Origin: Acidobacteriaceae bacterium | Lineage (GTDB): Bacteria > Acidobacteriota > Terriglobia > Terriglobales > Acidobacteriaceae | Length of the DNA: 50,510 nucleotides | Direction of reading: 5' to 3' | NCBI GenBank assembly: GCA_003134655.1 | Contig: PLBY01000107.1 | Coordinates: 233,603-284,112, forward strand | Shown: positions 40,887 through 49,292 of the stretch, one piece after another | Layout: every line of letters starts with the position of its first letter | Numbering within the stretch: the first letter of the stretch is position 1 | The notes under the pieces: model-generated | What the model saw: the letters and a program-made list of their open reading frames with translations, nothing else | Told to the model about the DNA's origin: nothing | Databases searched by the model: none | Translations under genes and position numbers: made by a program

Positions 40887-41501
40887 ATGGTTTCGCAAGA
40901 CTTCATCTTCTGGGAAGTAGACGTGCAGGCCGACTTCATCCTGCCGGGAGGGCACCTGTACGTGCCGGGCGCCGAAAAATTGCTGCCGAACATTCGAAGG
41001 CTAACCGATGCTGCACGGCAGGACCGGGTATTCCTCGTCTCCCACGGCTGCTTTCATACGCCGAACGATCCCGAGTTCAAAATCTTTCCGCCGCATTGTG
41101 TGAAGGGGACTGCGGGGGCGGAACTTGTTCCGGAAGCGCTCACCGAAAAGGTCGTGCGAGTACCGAATGAAGCTACCGCGAAACTGCCCGCAGACTTGTC
41201 GCGCTACCAGCAGATCCTGCTGGAAAAACAGACGCTGAACATTTTTGAGAGCCGGCACGCGGACGCTCTCGTGCAGCGACTCGGCAGCCGTGCTGAGTTT
41301 GTCGTCTTTGGAGTTGTGACGGAATATTGCGTGAGCTTCGCCGTGAAGGGTCTGCTCGATCGGGGACGGCGCGTGGCCGTTGTGCAGGACGCGATCGAAA
41401 CTCTGAAGCAGGAAGACGGCGAGAAAACGATGGCAGAGTTACAAAATCTGGGGGCGCGAGTTACGACGACCGAACAGGCTCTTGCGGCGCTGGGCCACTG
41501 A
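40887..41501 (+). CDS. Isochorismatase-fold cysteine hydrolase, nicotinamidase-like
   Basis: 204 residues from the ATG at 40887, with AAGGAG 3 bp upstream. The catalytic triad is visible: Asp in WEVDVQADFILPGGHLYVPG, Lys in LLEKQTLNIF and Cys in GVVTEYCVSFAV. The segment FPPHCVKGTAGAELVPEA is like nicotinamidase. In the metal site the usual D-W-H is C-F-H (SHGCFHTPNDPEF), so one ligand appears changed. It is divergent from the enamidase gene with a 125-bp shared upstream region. It may release nicotinate or another acid from an amide to feed the pathway (inference). Confidence 0.8.
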   Translation: MVSQDFIFWEVDVQADFILPGGHLYVPGAEKLLPNIRRLTDAARQDRVFLVSHGCFHTPNDPEFKIFPPHCVKGTAGAELVPEALTEKVVRVPNEATAKLPADLSRYQQILLEKQTLNIFESRHADALVQRLGSRAEFVVFGVVTEYCVSFAVKGLLDRGRRVAVVQDAIETLKQEDGEKTMAELQNLGARVTTTEQALAALGH

Positions 41502-41532
41502 GCCTGGCGGGGCGTCGGTAGAGGAAGCAATC

Positions 41533-41835
41533 CTAGGAATGACCGTGATCGCGGTCGTGATCCTTATCATGGTCGCCGTGGTTGTGGCGCCAGGTCCAGT
41601 ACTCCTTCTGCTCGTTGGGAGGCAGTTTGCGGAAATCGCGGTCGCGGTCGTGGTGCGTCTCCTCGGCCCAGCGATGGTAGTACACCACTTCGTCGTTGTT
41701 CCACGTGTGGTAGTCAGTGTAATAAGGATCGTAAACGCGGTAGGCATGGTGCTCCGCGCATCCGATTCCCGCCAAAGAGGAAGCTAGGGTGGCCGCAAGA
41801 AGCAGCGAACTCAGTGGGTGCGATCCACGAATCAT
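41533..41835 (-). CDS. Small His/Asp-rich lipoprotein
   Basis: 100 residues from the ATG at 41835, with AAGGAGAG upstream. It has an N-terminal signal with a lipobox-like LAGIGC, then a Tyr-rich stretch (YRVYDPYYTDYHTWNNDEVV). The tail is dominated by His, Asp and Lys (HNHGDHDKDHDRDHGHS) and is likely to bind divalent metals. Such short proteins are seen in Acidobacteriota, with unknown role. Convergent with the isochorismatase-fold gene. Confidence 0.7.
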   Translation of the reverse strand: MIRGSHPLSSLLLAATLASSLAGIGCAEHHAYRVYDPYYTDYHTWNNDEVVYYHRWAEETHHDRDRDFRKLPPNEQKEYWTWRHNHGDHDKDHDRDHGHS

Positions 41836-42009
41836 GGGTCTCTCCTTAATAAGAATGAAACACCGTCGAGGCTGATTAGTTGCCGAAAGAGGGGACGCGG
41901 GTTCAGAAGATTCTGTCTGACGATTGCTTCCGAACCGTATTTCCTTTTCTTTCGAATGCTTTTCAACGGAGTCGGATTTGTAATAGACTTGGACCGAGGA
42001 GATTCTACG

Positions 42010-43203
42010 TTGAGCGACCCGTTGCGCACGCTGCTGGATTTGCCGGAGCAGGAGAAGAACGAGCGAGGACTGCTGCATACGCCCCGCGAAATCTGGCAGC
42101 AGCCGGACACATGGCGCACCACCTACCAGCGCTGCCTCGACCACCTCGTCGAACTGAACGACGTGCTGCGGCGCGCCGGTATTGGCCGGGGTAGCACCTC
42201 TTCGCCAACCGTCTATCTGGTGGGTGCCGGCACGTCGGACTACACCGGTCGGGCTCTGGCTCCGTTACTTCGCCGGCGTTGGGGCTGTGACGTTTGGCCT
42301 ATCCCAAGTACGACGCTGCTGACGGAATTTGAGGAATATCACCGACCGGGCAGAGAGTATCTGTGGATTTCGTTTTCCCGCTCCGGCGAGAGTCCAGAGG
42401 GTGTGGCGCTTTTGGAGCAGGCGCTTGGCCGGCATCGCGAGATCCGGCATTTGGTGATTACCTGCAACCAGCAGGGGCCGATGGCGCAACTGTGCTTGCG
42501 ACATCCCGACCGCGCCGTAGCCTTGGTGCTCGACGACGCCGTGAACGACCGCGGCCTCGCCATGACCAGTTCCTTCACGAACATGGTTCTGGCTGGGCAG
42601 TGCGTGGCCCATCTGGAAGATTTCTCGCAATTCGGGGAGGTGGTGGGGCAGTTGAGCGGGACCGGCCGGTCGTTCCTTCCGGCGGCGGCGGAAGTTGCCG
42701 AGACCGTTACCTTGCTAGGGTGCGCGCGCACCTGTTTTGTGGGCGCGGGAGTTCTGCGAGCCGTTGCTGACGAATCCGCGCTGAAGGTAGTGGAACTGAG
42801 CGCCGGCAAAGTTACCACGTTGGCGGAGACTCCCCTCGGATTGCGTCACGGCCCATTGTCGAGCGTAGACAGCCAGACGCTGTTTGTGGCCTTCCTGTCG
42901 AGCGATCCGCGGCGCCGCGGGTACGAACTTGATCTGCTGCGGGAGATTGATCGCAAGCGTTTGGGACGGGTGCGGGCGGTGGTCACGGCGCATGGCGATA
43001 CCGACGTGTCGTCGCTGGCAGATTATTCTCTGTCGCTGAATTGCGCGACTGACTTTCCCGATTACTATCGTCCGGTGCTGGACGTGATGCTGAGCCAGTT
43101 GATTGGCCTTTTTGCCTCCATGCGATCTGGTCTCAAGCCAGACCAGCCGAGCCCCGGCGGAACTATCACGCGCGTGGTGGCGCCCATCAAACTATATTCG
43201 TAA
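42010..43203 (+). CDS. SIS-domain sugar isomerase/deaminase, AgaS-like
   Basis: 397 residues from a TTG at 42010, preceded by GAGGAG with 8-bp spacing. Two SIS domains: the first with VYLVGAGTSDYTGRALAPLL and SFSRSGESPEGVALLEQAL, the second with CFVGAGVLRAVADESALKVV and ETPLGLRHGPLSSV. The order matches AgaS-type ketose/aldose isomerases and galactosamine-6-phosphate deaminases. No partner kinase or aldolase is adjacent, so the exact sugar phosphate is unknown. The open frame reaches further upstream but without a ribosome-binding site. Confidence 0.85.
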   Translation: MSDPLRTLLDLPEQEKNERGLLHTPREIWQQPDTWRTTYQRCLDHLVELNDVLRRAGIGRGSTSSPTVYLVGAGTSDYTGRALAPLLRRRWGCDVWPIPSTTLLTEFEEYHRPGREYLWISFSRSGESPEGVALLEQALGRHREIRHLVITCNQQGPMAQLCLRHPDRAVALVLDDAVNDRGLAMTSSFTNMVLAGQCVAHLEDFSQFGEVVGQLSGTGRSFLPAAAEVAETVTLLGCARTCFVGAGVLRAVADESALKVVELSAGKVTTLAETPLGLRHGPLSSVDSQTLFVAFLSSDPRRRGYELDLLREIDRKRLGRVRAVVTAHGDTDVSSLADYSLSLNCATDFPDYYRPVLDVMLSQLIGLFASMRSGLKPDQPSPGGTITRVVAPIKLYS

Positions 43204-43230
43204 GCCCAGCCCCGCTGTGAGCCCGGCCAT

Positions 43231-43251
43231 ACACCCTGCGTTCCAGGGTGT
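43231..43251. terminator. Inverted repeat ACACCCTG-N5-CAGGGTGT between convergent genes
   Basis: Perfect 8-bp stem located between the convergent SIS-domain gene and the ferredoxin membrane protein. It may act as a bidirectional terminator, though U-runs are missing. Confidence 0.5.
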
Positions 43252-43262
43252 AACCGCGAGGC

Positions 43263-44402
43263 TTATTCTGCGGGATGATTCACGTCGTTCGCCTGCGGTA
43301 CGAGTTGGCGATAGACGTAGTCCGGCACGTCGCCATTCCAATAGCCAGCTGTCTTGGCGTATCCGACAATTCCGAAGAACAAGACTGCGATTCCTGCGGC
43401 CATCGCCCATCCGGGGAGCCGTCCGTCGTTTGGCGAGCGCGTCCAACGAGGCAGGGCTAGATGCAGCGCGCCTTCTGACGGGCACACCGCAACGCAATCC
43501 ATACATCCCGTGCACTCCGCTGATTTGATCGTGATGAGTTTGTCGACCGGGAGGACGGAGGGGCAGGCCTTGGCACACTTCGCGCAATCGATGCAAGCGG
43601 GCGCGGAACGGCGGATGCGCAGCGGGCTCAGCAGGGACACCAGCCCGAGAAGCGCACCGTACGGACACAAGTAGCGGCACCAGAAGTTCTGCACCAGCAC
43701 CGAAGCTACAACCAGGAAGAACAGCACGATCGCTGCGGTCTGACCCAGATCGCGAAAAAAGTTCAGCATGCGCACGTCGGCAATCGCGCCGTAAGAACTG
43801 TGCATGAACTGCTCGATCGCGCCCGCCGACATGTTCGCGACGGCCCACGCAAAAAATCCCAGCAGCAGGTATTTCAAACTGCGCAGAGGAATATCGAGCC
43901 AGCGCGCCAACTGAAAGTTACGACCGAAGATCCGGCGTCCCGCGCGCCACAAATATTCGGAAAGAGTCCCGACAGGACACAGCCAACTGCAAAATGCCTT
44001 GCGCAACAAAAACGCGATTGCCAGGAAGGTGACGAGTAGGAACAGCGCCGCGGGATGACTGGCCGGGACGCGTCCGGTAGTCAGCCAGTATTTCAAATTC
44101 ATCAGGCCGGCGATTGGAAGCCAGCCTTCGACGCCGGCGGGTCGTACCATGCTAGGGTCGTTCGTGCCGGCTTCAATGTGGCGCACCCAGAAATAGAACG
44201 TGCCGCCGAGCCACACGTTCAGCAGCAGGAAGGCAAATTGAAAGCTCCAGCGCTGTACCCGGGAATGATCGGGAAGGGCGCGCCGGATCAGTTTCGTGCG
44301 CAGCGCAGCGAGTCTAATCCCCGAGTCGTCGGCGGCGAGACGAGTTCGTAGCTCAGACGTGCCTTCGTCGTACGCGTCATTCACCTGGCACGGGATCGCC
44401 AT
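43263..44402 (-). CDS. NapH/RdxA-like membrane ferredoxin protein
   Basis: 379 residues. About six membrane helices carry two CxxxCP motifs (AFCSWLCPVGTLSEYLWRAG and FWCRYLCPYGALLGLVSLLS), followed by two [4Fe-4S] motifs (CIDCAKCAKACPS and CTGCMDCVAVCPS) and a last helix. This is the NapH/YccM/RdxA layout, which moves electrons across the membrane to or from quinol. It is 18 bp downstream of a radical SAM gene, so it may supply electrons to a periplasmic redox enzyme or to that pathway. The N-terminal ~50 residues are soluble. Confidence 0.85.
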   Translation of the reverse strand: MAIPCQVNDAYDEGTSELRTRLAADDSGIRLAALRTKLIRRALPDHSRVQRWSFQFAFLLLNVWLGGTFYFWVRHIEAGTNDPSMVRPAGVEGWLPIAGLMNLKYWLTTGRVPASHPAALFLLVTFLAIAFLLRKAFCSWLCPVGTLSEYLWRAGRRIFGRNFQLARWLDIPLRSLKYLLLGFFAWAVANMSAGAIEQFMHSSYGAIADVRMLNFFRDLGQTAAIVLFFLVVASVLVQNFWCRYLCPYGALLGLVSLLSPLRIRRSAPACIDCAKCAKACPSVLPVDKLITIKSAECTGCMDCVAVCPSEGALHLALPRWTRSPNDGRLPGWAMAAGIAVLFFGIVGYAKTAGYWNGDVPDYVYRQLVPQANDVNHPAE

Positions 44403-44420
44403 TCCTCCACCGCAGCCGCT

Positions 44421-45536
44421 CTAGGCCATCGCCGGCTCTTTAGTTGCGGGTTCATAGGTGCAGAAGGGATCCGTACCCAGAGCGTCACCTGTGTGAGCGT
44501 ACGACCGTGCGCGGGACCCTCCGCAGATGTGGCTGTATTCGCAGTTGCCGCACTTTCCGTGGAACTGGTCGGGGGAGTGCAGGGCGCGGAAAATGTCGGA
44601 GTTGCGGTAGACGTCTACCAGCGATCCCGTGCGGACATTGCCGCAGCGAAGCGGCAGGAATCCCGAGGGATAAATGTCTCCGAGGTTCGAGACGAAGACG
44701 ATGCCGTGGCCGTCGCGAATCTGGAAGCCTTTATATACCGAGGTGGCCTTCATGTCGGGTGTTGCCATGCCAGACGAACGCATCTTGTCGATCGCAATGC
44801 GCCGATAGGACGGTGCTTCCGTAGTTTTGATCATGAACGGTGAGTGGGGAGACAGATCAAATACCCACTTCATAATCGCTTCGCCCTCTTCCGCGGAGAC
44901 TTCGTTCAGGGCCTTGCCGCGTCCCACCGAGATCAGAAAGAACAAGCTCCAGCGCATCACCGGAAAACTGGTGCGCAGTAATTCGTAAATAGCCGGAAGA
45001 TCGTCGGCCGTTTCTTCTGCAACCAGCGTGTTGACCTGGATCGGAATGCCCAGGCGTCCACACTGGCGGGCTGCTTCCATGGTGCGCTCAAACGTTCCTG
45101 CGACGGCGCGAATATTGTCGTGCCTCTCGACTGACGAACCGTCGAGGCTCAGTCCCAAGCTTTGAATGCCGTGCGCCTTCAGCTTGGTAATGGCGTCATT
45201 GGTCAACTCGGGAGTAGCGCTTGGAGTAATGGAAACTTCCAGTCCTAGGCCGTTGGCGTAGTCGATCAGCGGGTAGATATCTTTGCGGCTGAGAGGATCG
45301 CCGCCGGTCAGGATCAGGTGCGGCAGCGGATCACCAAATCCCACAAGTTGGTTCAGGAACCGTTTGCTCTCGTCGGTGTTGAGTTCCAGCGGATGCGCCT
45401 TGGGCATCGCCTCCGCGCGGCAGTGTTTGCAGGCCAGTCCGCATGCCTGGGTCATCTCCCAGTAGACCAGCATTGGATTCTTGGAAAAGTCCTGAGCCAT
45501 GCGGCCCATATGTGGCGGATTACCAGTGACCCCCAT
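44421..45536 (-). CDS. Radical SAM/SPASM protein, TIGR04053-like
   Basis: 371 residues from the ATG at 45536, with AGGGGA upstream. The radical SAM cluster motif is MTQACGLACKHCRAEAMP, followed by HLILTGGDPLSRKDIYPLID and the Gly-rich SAM site. The C-terminal SPASM/twitch region has Cys in PLRCGNVRTGS, CGNCEYSHICGG and DPFC. It matches my memory of the TIGR04053 family (related to haem d1/AhbD-type enzymes and peptide-modifying SPASM enzymes), whose substrate is unknown. No short precursor peptide gene was found next to it. A CRP-like site lies 79 bp upstream. Confidence 0.85.
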   Translation of the reverse strand: MGVTGNPPHMGRMAQDFSKNPMLVYWEMTQACGLACKHCRAEAMPKAHPLELNTDESKRFLNQLVGFGDPLPHLILTGGDPLSRKDIYPLIDYANGLGLEVSITPSATPELTNDAITKLKAHGIQSLGLSLDGSSVERHDNIRAVAGTFERTMEAARQCGRLGIPIQVNTLVAEETADDLPAIYELLRTSFPVMRWSLFFLISVGRGKALNEVSAEEGEAIMKWVFDLSPHSPFMIKTTEAPSYRRIAIDKMRSSGMATPDMKATSVYKGFQIRDGHGIVFVSNLGDIYPSGFLPLRCGNVRTGSLVDVYRNSDIFRALHSPDQFHGKCGNCEYSHICGGSRARSYAHTGDALGTDPFCTYEPATKEPAMA

Positions 45537-45613
45537 GACGTTCCCCTTTCGGCGTAAGACTCTGAAAACGCTCCCACAAGCATGTTCAGAGTACTTTTGG
45601 AATGGAGAAAAGG

Positions 45614-45631
45614 CTGTGATTAGAATCACAG
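45614..45631. promoter_or_regulatory. CRP-like site CTGTGATTAGAATCACAG
   Basis: 8-bp perfect arms around AG; contains TGTGA-N6-TCACA exactly as the E. coli CRP consensus. Centred about 87 bp upstream of the radical SAM start codon. A Crp/Fnr-family protein of the host is the expected binder. Confidence 0.6.
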
Positions 45632-46250
45632 GGAGCGGTGACTGATCTCGCAAAAAGGGGCAGGGGTAGGGATCATGAATCAGTAGGACTGCGGCCCTGG
45701 TTGGCGCGGGGCGGACCATTTTGGGAAAGTTTACCCTCTGATCACGGCGTCAGGAATCCGTCCGGTCTATTTTGTCAGGGGGCGCCCGGTCTGTACCCTC
45801 CCCCTTCCCCTCCCCCCGGTCTATTGGAATCATCAACTTGGGGGAAATTCGAGATTCAATCTATGGGCTGCAATCGCTTAGGGGCAAAATCTTGAGCCGC
45901 AAGGAGTTACAGCCTGAGATCGGATCCCGATGGTCGCTGCCAGTATCGCGGATGGGGATATCTCGGTCAAGGTCAAGTGAACATGGATGGAGGGGTCCTC
46001 TGTGGAAAACGTGAGGTTCAAAAGGGAGCGCCAGTCGTGGGCAGTTCAAGAGCTTCTATATCCTGAGTCCGAGCTTCTCGCGAACGGTAACAATCTTAAC
46101 TGACGAAAATCAGCGATTACACTCTCAATTCCTGGTCCGGAGATTTTGAGTGAAATCGCGATATTTCGCCAATTGACTAGAGCCGCAGCGTGGTTTGCGC
46201 TAAGCTTTCGTGTTCGCGCCGTGCGTAACCTTCGTCAACGGTGACCAAAA
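45632..46250. other. Gene-free stretch with a polypyrimidine tract
   Basis: No gene. Holds a C/T-rich tract at about 45793-45826 (CCCTCCCCCTTCCCCTCCCC) and phrases such as GGGGCAAAATCTTGAGCCGC at 45880-45899. These resemble pieces of a degenerate dispersed repeat. The 8-bp palindrome ATCGCGAT at 46155-46162 lies 89 bp upstream of the next gene. Confidence 0.4.
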
Positions 46251-47609
46251 ATGTCGAAATCTACGAGACGTCAGTTCATTCTGCGCAGTGCGACTCAGGC
46301 GGCGAGCCTCGGGCTCGTCCTAAATGGGAGGTTAATCACTCTTCCTCCCTCCCTTCTGCCGGATCCTGCAGGCCCGAATGACCGCGTAAACCTCGGGTTC
46401 ATCGGCTTTGGGATTCGCGGAAACATATTGCTCGAGGCCGCCAAAGAAACCGGGCAGGCAAACTTGGTGGAAGTCTGCGATTGCTACCAGGGGCACCTCG
46501 AACGCGCAAAACAGCGCACCGAAGGTAAGATCGCGACGAATTTCGCACAGTACAAGAGGCTGCTCGACCGGAAAGACATCGATGCAGTCGTTGTGGCGAC
46601 ACCCGATCATTGGCATAAGCGCATCGTACTCGATGCGCTGAGCGCGGGCAAGGACGTCTATATCGAAAAGCCGATGACCTACAGAATTGAAGATGGTCCG
46701 GCAATTATCAAAGCGGCGCGGGAACACAAGCGCATCGTGCAGGTGGGCAGCCAGTGGGTGTCGTCCGAGCAACACAAGAAAGCGCGGGAAATCGTGATGT
46801 CGGGAAAACTCGGCAAGGTCACCAAGGTGACCGCGTCCTACAACCGCAACAGTTCCACGGGCTCCTGGAACTACCCCATGCCTGCGGACCTGCAGGAGGG
46901 CGTCAACTTCAATTGGCAGGAATGGCTCGGTCCCGCGCCAAAGGTCGCCTACAATCCCGAGCGCGTGTTTCGCTATCGCAAATATTGGGACTATTCCGGT
47001 GGGATTTCCACGGACCTGTTCGTTCATCTCATTACTTCCATTCACTTCATCATGGACGCAGAATCGCCGAAAAGCGTAGCCGCCACCGGGGGAATCCTCT
47101 ACCGGCACGACGGGCGCGAAGTGCCAGATACCCTCGACGCCCTATTCGACTACGGTAGCTTCTGTGTCAACATGGCTGGCACATTCAACAGTGCAAGTAC
47201 TGCAGGTCAAGGAATCCAATTCCTCGGGACGGAGGGATCACTCTCCGTTCTCCTTGGCGCGGGAATGGTCGAGCAGCCAGAGTACAAACGCGAAAACTAC
47301 GAGTACTCGATCGACAGCTGGCCGAAAGGGATGCAGGAATCATTTCTCAATCAAGACAACCACCGGGCGGAATCACAGGGAACAGGCACCAAACCGGTAC
47401 CGGAGAATCTGGAGTTTGCAGACAAGCCGGACGCGACCGTTTTGCATCTTGCGAACTTCATCAATGCGGTTCGCACCCGACAGCCGAGCTATGAGACTGC
47501 TGAGGTCGGACACCATGCCGCTGCTGCGGGGCACATGGTGAACCTCTCCTATCGCAGTGGCAAAAGAATGCTATGGGACGCCAACAAGGGCACCGCTTCG
47601 GAACTCTAG
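46251..47609 (+). CDS. Tat-exported Gfo/Idh/MocA-family oxidoreductase
   Basis: 452 residues. Tat-type signal (KSTRRQFILRSATQAASLGL), Rossmann nucleotide site LGFIGFGIRGNILLEA, VVVATPDHWHKRIVLDALSA, and the family's IEKPM motif (DVYIEKPMTYRI), then the C-terminal substrate domain with GGISTDLFVHLITSIHFIMD. Such exported members use tightly bound NAD(P) to act on carbohydrate derivatives. No sugar operon surrounds it. The upstream 619 bp is gene-free. Confidence 0.9.
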   Translation: MSKSTRRQFILRSATQAASLGLVLNGRLITLPPSLLPDPAGPNDRVNLGFIGFGIRGNILLEAAKETGQANLVEVCDCYQGHLERAKQRTEGKIATNFAQYKRLLDRKDIDAVVVATPDHWHKRIVLDALSAGKDVYIEKPMTYRIEDGPAIIKAAREHKRIVQVGSQWVSSEQHKKAREIVMSGKLGKVTKVTASYNRNSSTGSWNYPMPADLQEGVNFNWQEWLGPAPKVAYNPERVFRYRKYWDYSGGISTDLFVHLITSIHFIMDAESPKSVAATGGILYRHDGREVPDTLDALFDYGSFCVNMAGTFNSASTAGQGIQFLGTEGSLSVLLGAGMVEQPEYKRENYEYSIDSWPKGMQESFLNQDNHRAESQGTGTKPVPENLEFADKPDATVLHLANFINAVRTRQPSYETAEVGHHAAAAGHMVNLSYRSGKRMLWDANKGTASEL

Positions 47610-47619
47610 CTTAGGGCAC

Positions 47620-47650
47620 ATGAGTGCTATGGGGATTTATCGCCAACAAT
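47620..47650 (+). repeat. 30-bp repeat, copy 1
   Basis: ATGAGTGCTATGGGGATTTA plus TCGCCAACAAT. Translates MSAMGIYRQQ, then stops after 12 codons. Compare copies at 48137, 49190 and 49822. Confidence 0.6.
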
Positions 47651-47690
47651 CATCGTGAAATGATGTCCACGCGCAGGTAGGCCACGAACA

Positions 47691-48116
47691 ATGGGGAAGG
47701 ACATATTCAACGATTTCCGTTTTCTCGAAGGAATCCTTTTGATATCAGGGGCAGTCGGGTGCTTGACGTTCTGGGCGCGCACTCACTTCTGGCTGCCGAA
47801 GCATATTCATGTGCTCGCCGCCATCGGCCTCATCGTTGGTGCGTTGAGTGTATGGGCTTCCCCCGCAGACGCACCGATCAAACAACACGGGTTGATCGCT
47901 TGCGTGTTGTTGGCGCTCGCCCTTCCGGCAATGATCTACGCTTACTTTATTCTCCACGGTGGGCAGCGAGTGGCGTTCGATCGCTCTTCGTCAAAGTCTG
48001 CCCCATGCCCATTTTGCCGAAACCCGGTAAAGGCGTTGCGGTGCGACGTTCAAGGGACGCCAACAACGCAGTTCGCTGAATCGGTATGTCCCCATTGCAG
48101 TCACACGCTCGCATAA
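47691..48116 (+). CDS. Small membrane protein with zinc-ribbon tail
   Basis: 141 residues. Three hydrophobic segments (about 12-30, 38-56 and 68-88), then a C-terminal zinc-ribbon-like module with two CxxC pairs, APCPFCRNP and SVCPHCSHTLA. No family recognised. It is preceded by a copy of the local 30-bp repeat and followed by another. The base usage looks like the rest of the window. Confidence 0.65.
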   Translation: MGKDIFNDFRFLEGILLISGAVGCLTFWARTHFWLPKHIHVLAAIGLIVGALSVWASPADAPIKQHGLIACVLLALALPAMIYAYFILHGGQRVAFDRSSSKSAPCPFCRNPVKALRCDVQGTPTTQFAESVCPHCSHTLA

Positions 48117-48136
48117 CCGGAGGGTTGGCGGGGCCA

Positions 48137-48166
48137 ATGAGTGTAACGGGGATTTATCATGAACTG
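48137..48166 (+). repeat. 30-bp repeat, copy 2
   Basis: ATGAGTGTAACGGGGATTTA plus TCATGAACTG. Translates MSVTGIYHEL, then a stop within 15 codons. Confidence 0.6.
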
Positions 48167-48227
48167 ACGGTCACTTCCGAATGACAACGCGACCCGGAAC
48201 AGGGGGACTCGCTGGTTTTAAGCACTA

Positions 48228-48941
48228 TTACGAAGGCGTCGCACAGTAGGCTGGACTCGCCAGTAGCCTTGGCTTTGCACCCATGATCAGCAGCCAGAGC
48301 ATGAACGCCTGTTCGCCAAAGTGGAATGGCCGCATCCATCCGTGGACGAGTGCCTCGTAGTGTGGCAGTACTAACGACGTAAGACTGCTTATCAGAAAGG
48401 CGAAGCAATTCACCATCAGCGCCACCCCGAGGATGCGGGGAAGAAAGCCCGACCGGTACACCAGGAGTCCAAGCGGAAACAGCCAAAGGCCCCAAAATAT
48501 TCCGGTGACATCAAATCCATACCCATGCACATTGAGGAACAGCATAGCCAGTGCATCGCGTTGAGGCTGGCCAAACAAGGAGAGAAAATCGGCTCCATGT
48601 ACTAGGGAGAGGGCGGCGATGGCATTCAGTTCATTCAGAAACGCCATCGGGATTGCGACCAGAATCAAAGTCAACATGCACAAGGCGTTCCGTTGGTTGA
48701 CCGCCTTGAACAAGTCATACAGAGCTAGGGCGACAAAGACAAATAGGGCCTCGCCTATGAGGTGCGCAGCAATGCCGAGACGAAACAGTGTCTCGGAGGC
48801 GGCGATGTTGCGGGCGGTCTCCACCGCATTTCCATCCACGATCAGCTTGCTGGGAACGTACAGGAGGCCGAAGATGCCCATGGCTGACGCGAGTACGTAT
48901 AGCAAGCCTGCGATCCTACCTGGATTCTTGGTGAAACGCAT
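48228..48941 (-). CDS. DUF4386-family membrane protein
   Basis: 237 residues from the ATG at 48941, with GGGAGG 4-5 bp upstream. About six membrane segments. The N-terminal KNPGRIAGLLYVLASAMGIF, central AETLFRLGI-like SETLFRLGIAAHLIGEALFV and late FGEQAFMLWLLIMG are typical of DUF4386. Function unknown. The open frame continues upstream but without a plausible start. The gap 48942-49189 is empty of genes. Confidence 0.82.
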   Translation of the reverse strand: MRFTKNPGRIAGLLYVLASAMGIFGLLYVPSKLIVDGNAVETARNIAASETLFRLGIAAHLIGEALFVFVALALYDLFKAVNQRNALCMLTLILVAIPMAFLNELNAIAALSLVHGADFLSLFGQPQRDALAMLFLNVHGYGFDVTGIFWGLWLFPLGLLVYRSGFLPRILGVALMVNCFAFLISSLTSLVLPHYEALVHGWMRPFHFGEQAFMLWLLIMGAKPRLLASPAYCATPS

Positions 48942-49189
48942 AGGTCCTCCCCGGGAGTCTAAAGCGTAGATACGGCAACGGCTGCCCAATGGTTCCAAGG
49001 GGAAGGATAGTCTCTCGTGGCACAGACGAGCGGGAGTGGCACATGCTGCGGACCGGGAACGACCGATTTGTTCGGGTCCGAAATCAAAGGCAAGCCCTTC
49101 GTGGATCTATAACGGCACACCGGAAATAAACTGGTCAACTGACGTAAGCAGGCCGTTTACACGCATTGAGAAATGGCCAGCCGGGGTCA

Positions 49190-49220
49190 ATGAATGATAT
49201 CGAGATTTATCGCCAACTAT
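49190..49220 (+). repeat. 30-bp repeat, copy 3
   Basis: ATGAATGATATCGAGATTTA plus TCGCCAACTAT. Translates MNDIEIYRQL. It is preceded at 49161-49169 by ACGCATTGAG, a word also found before copy 4. Confidence 0.55.
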
Positions 49221-49292
49221 GGCCCCCCCCCTTCGTATTGCCCACAAAACGCCCACTATGCGACCCTTTCCTCGCGGCCCAAGGAGAACTCA

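Noticed and set aside
45793..45826. C/T-rich tract as a functional H-DNA or terminator element
   Set aside because: Composition alone is not enough; it resembles a decayed repeat and has no stem or U-run.
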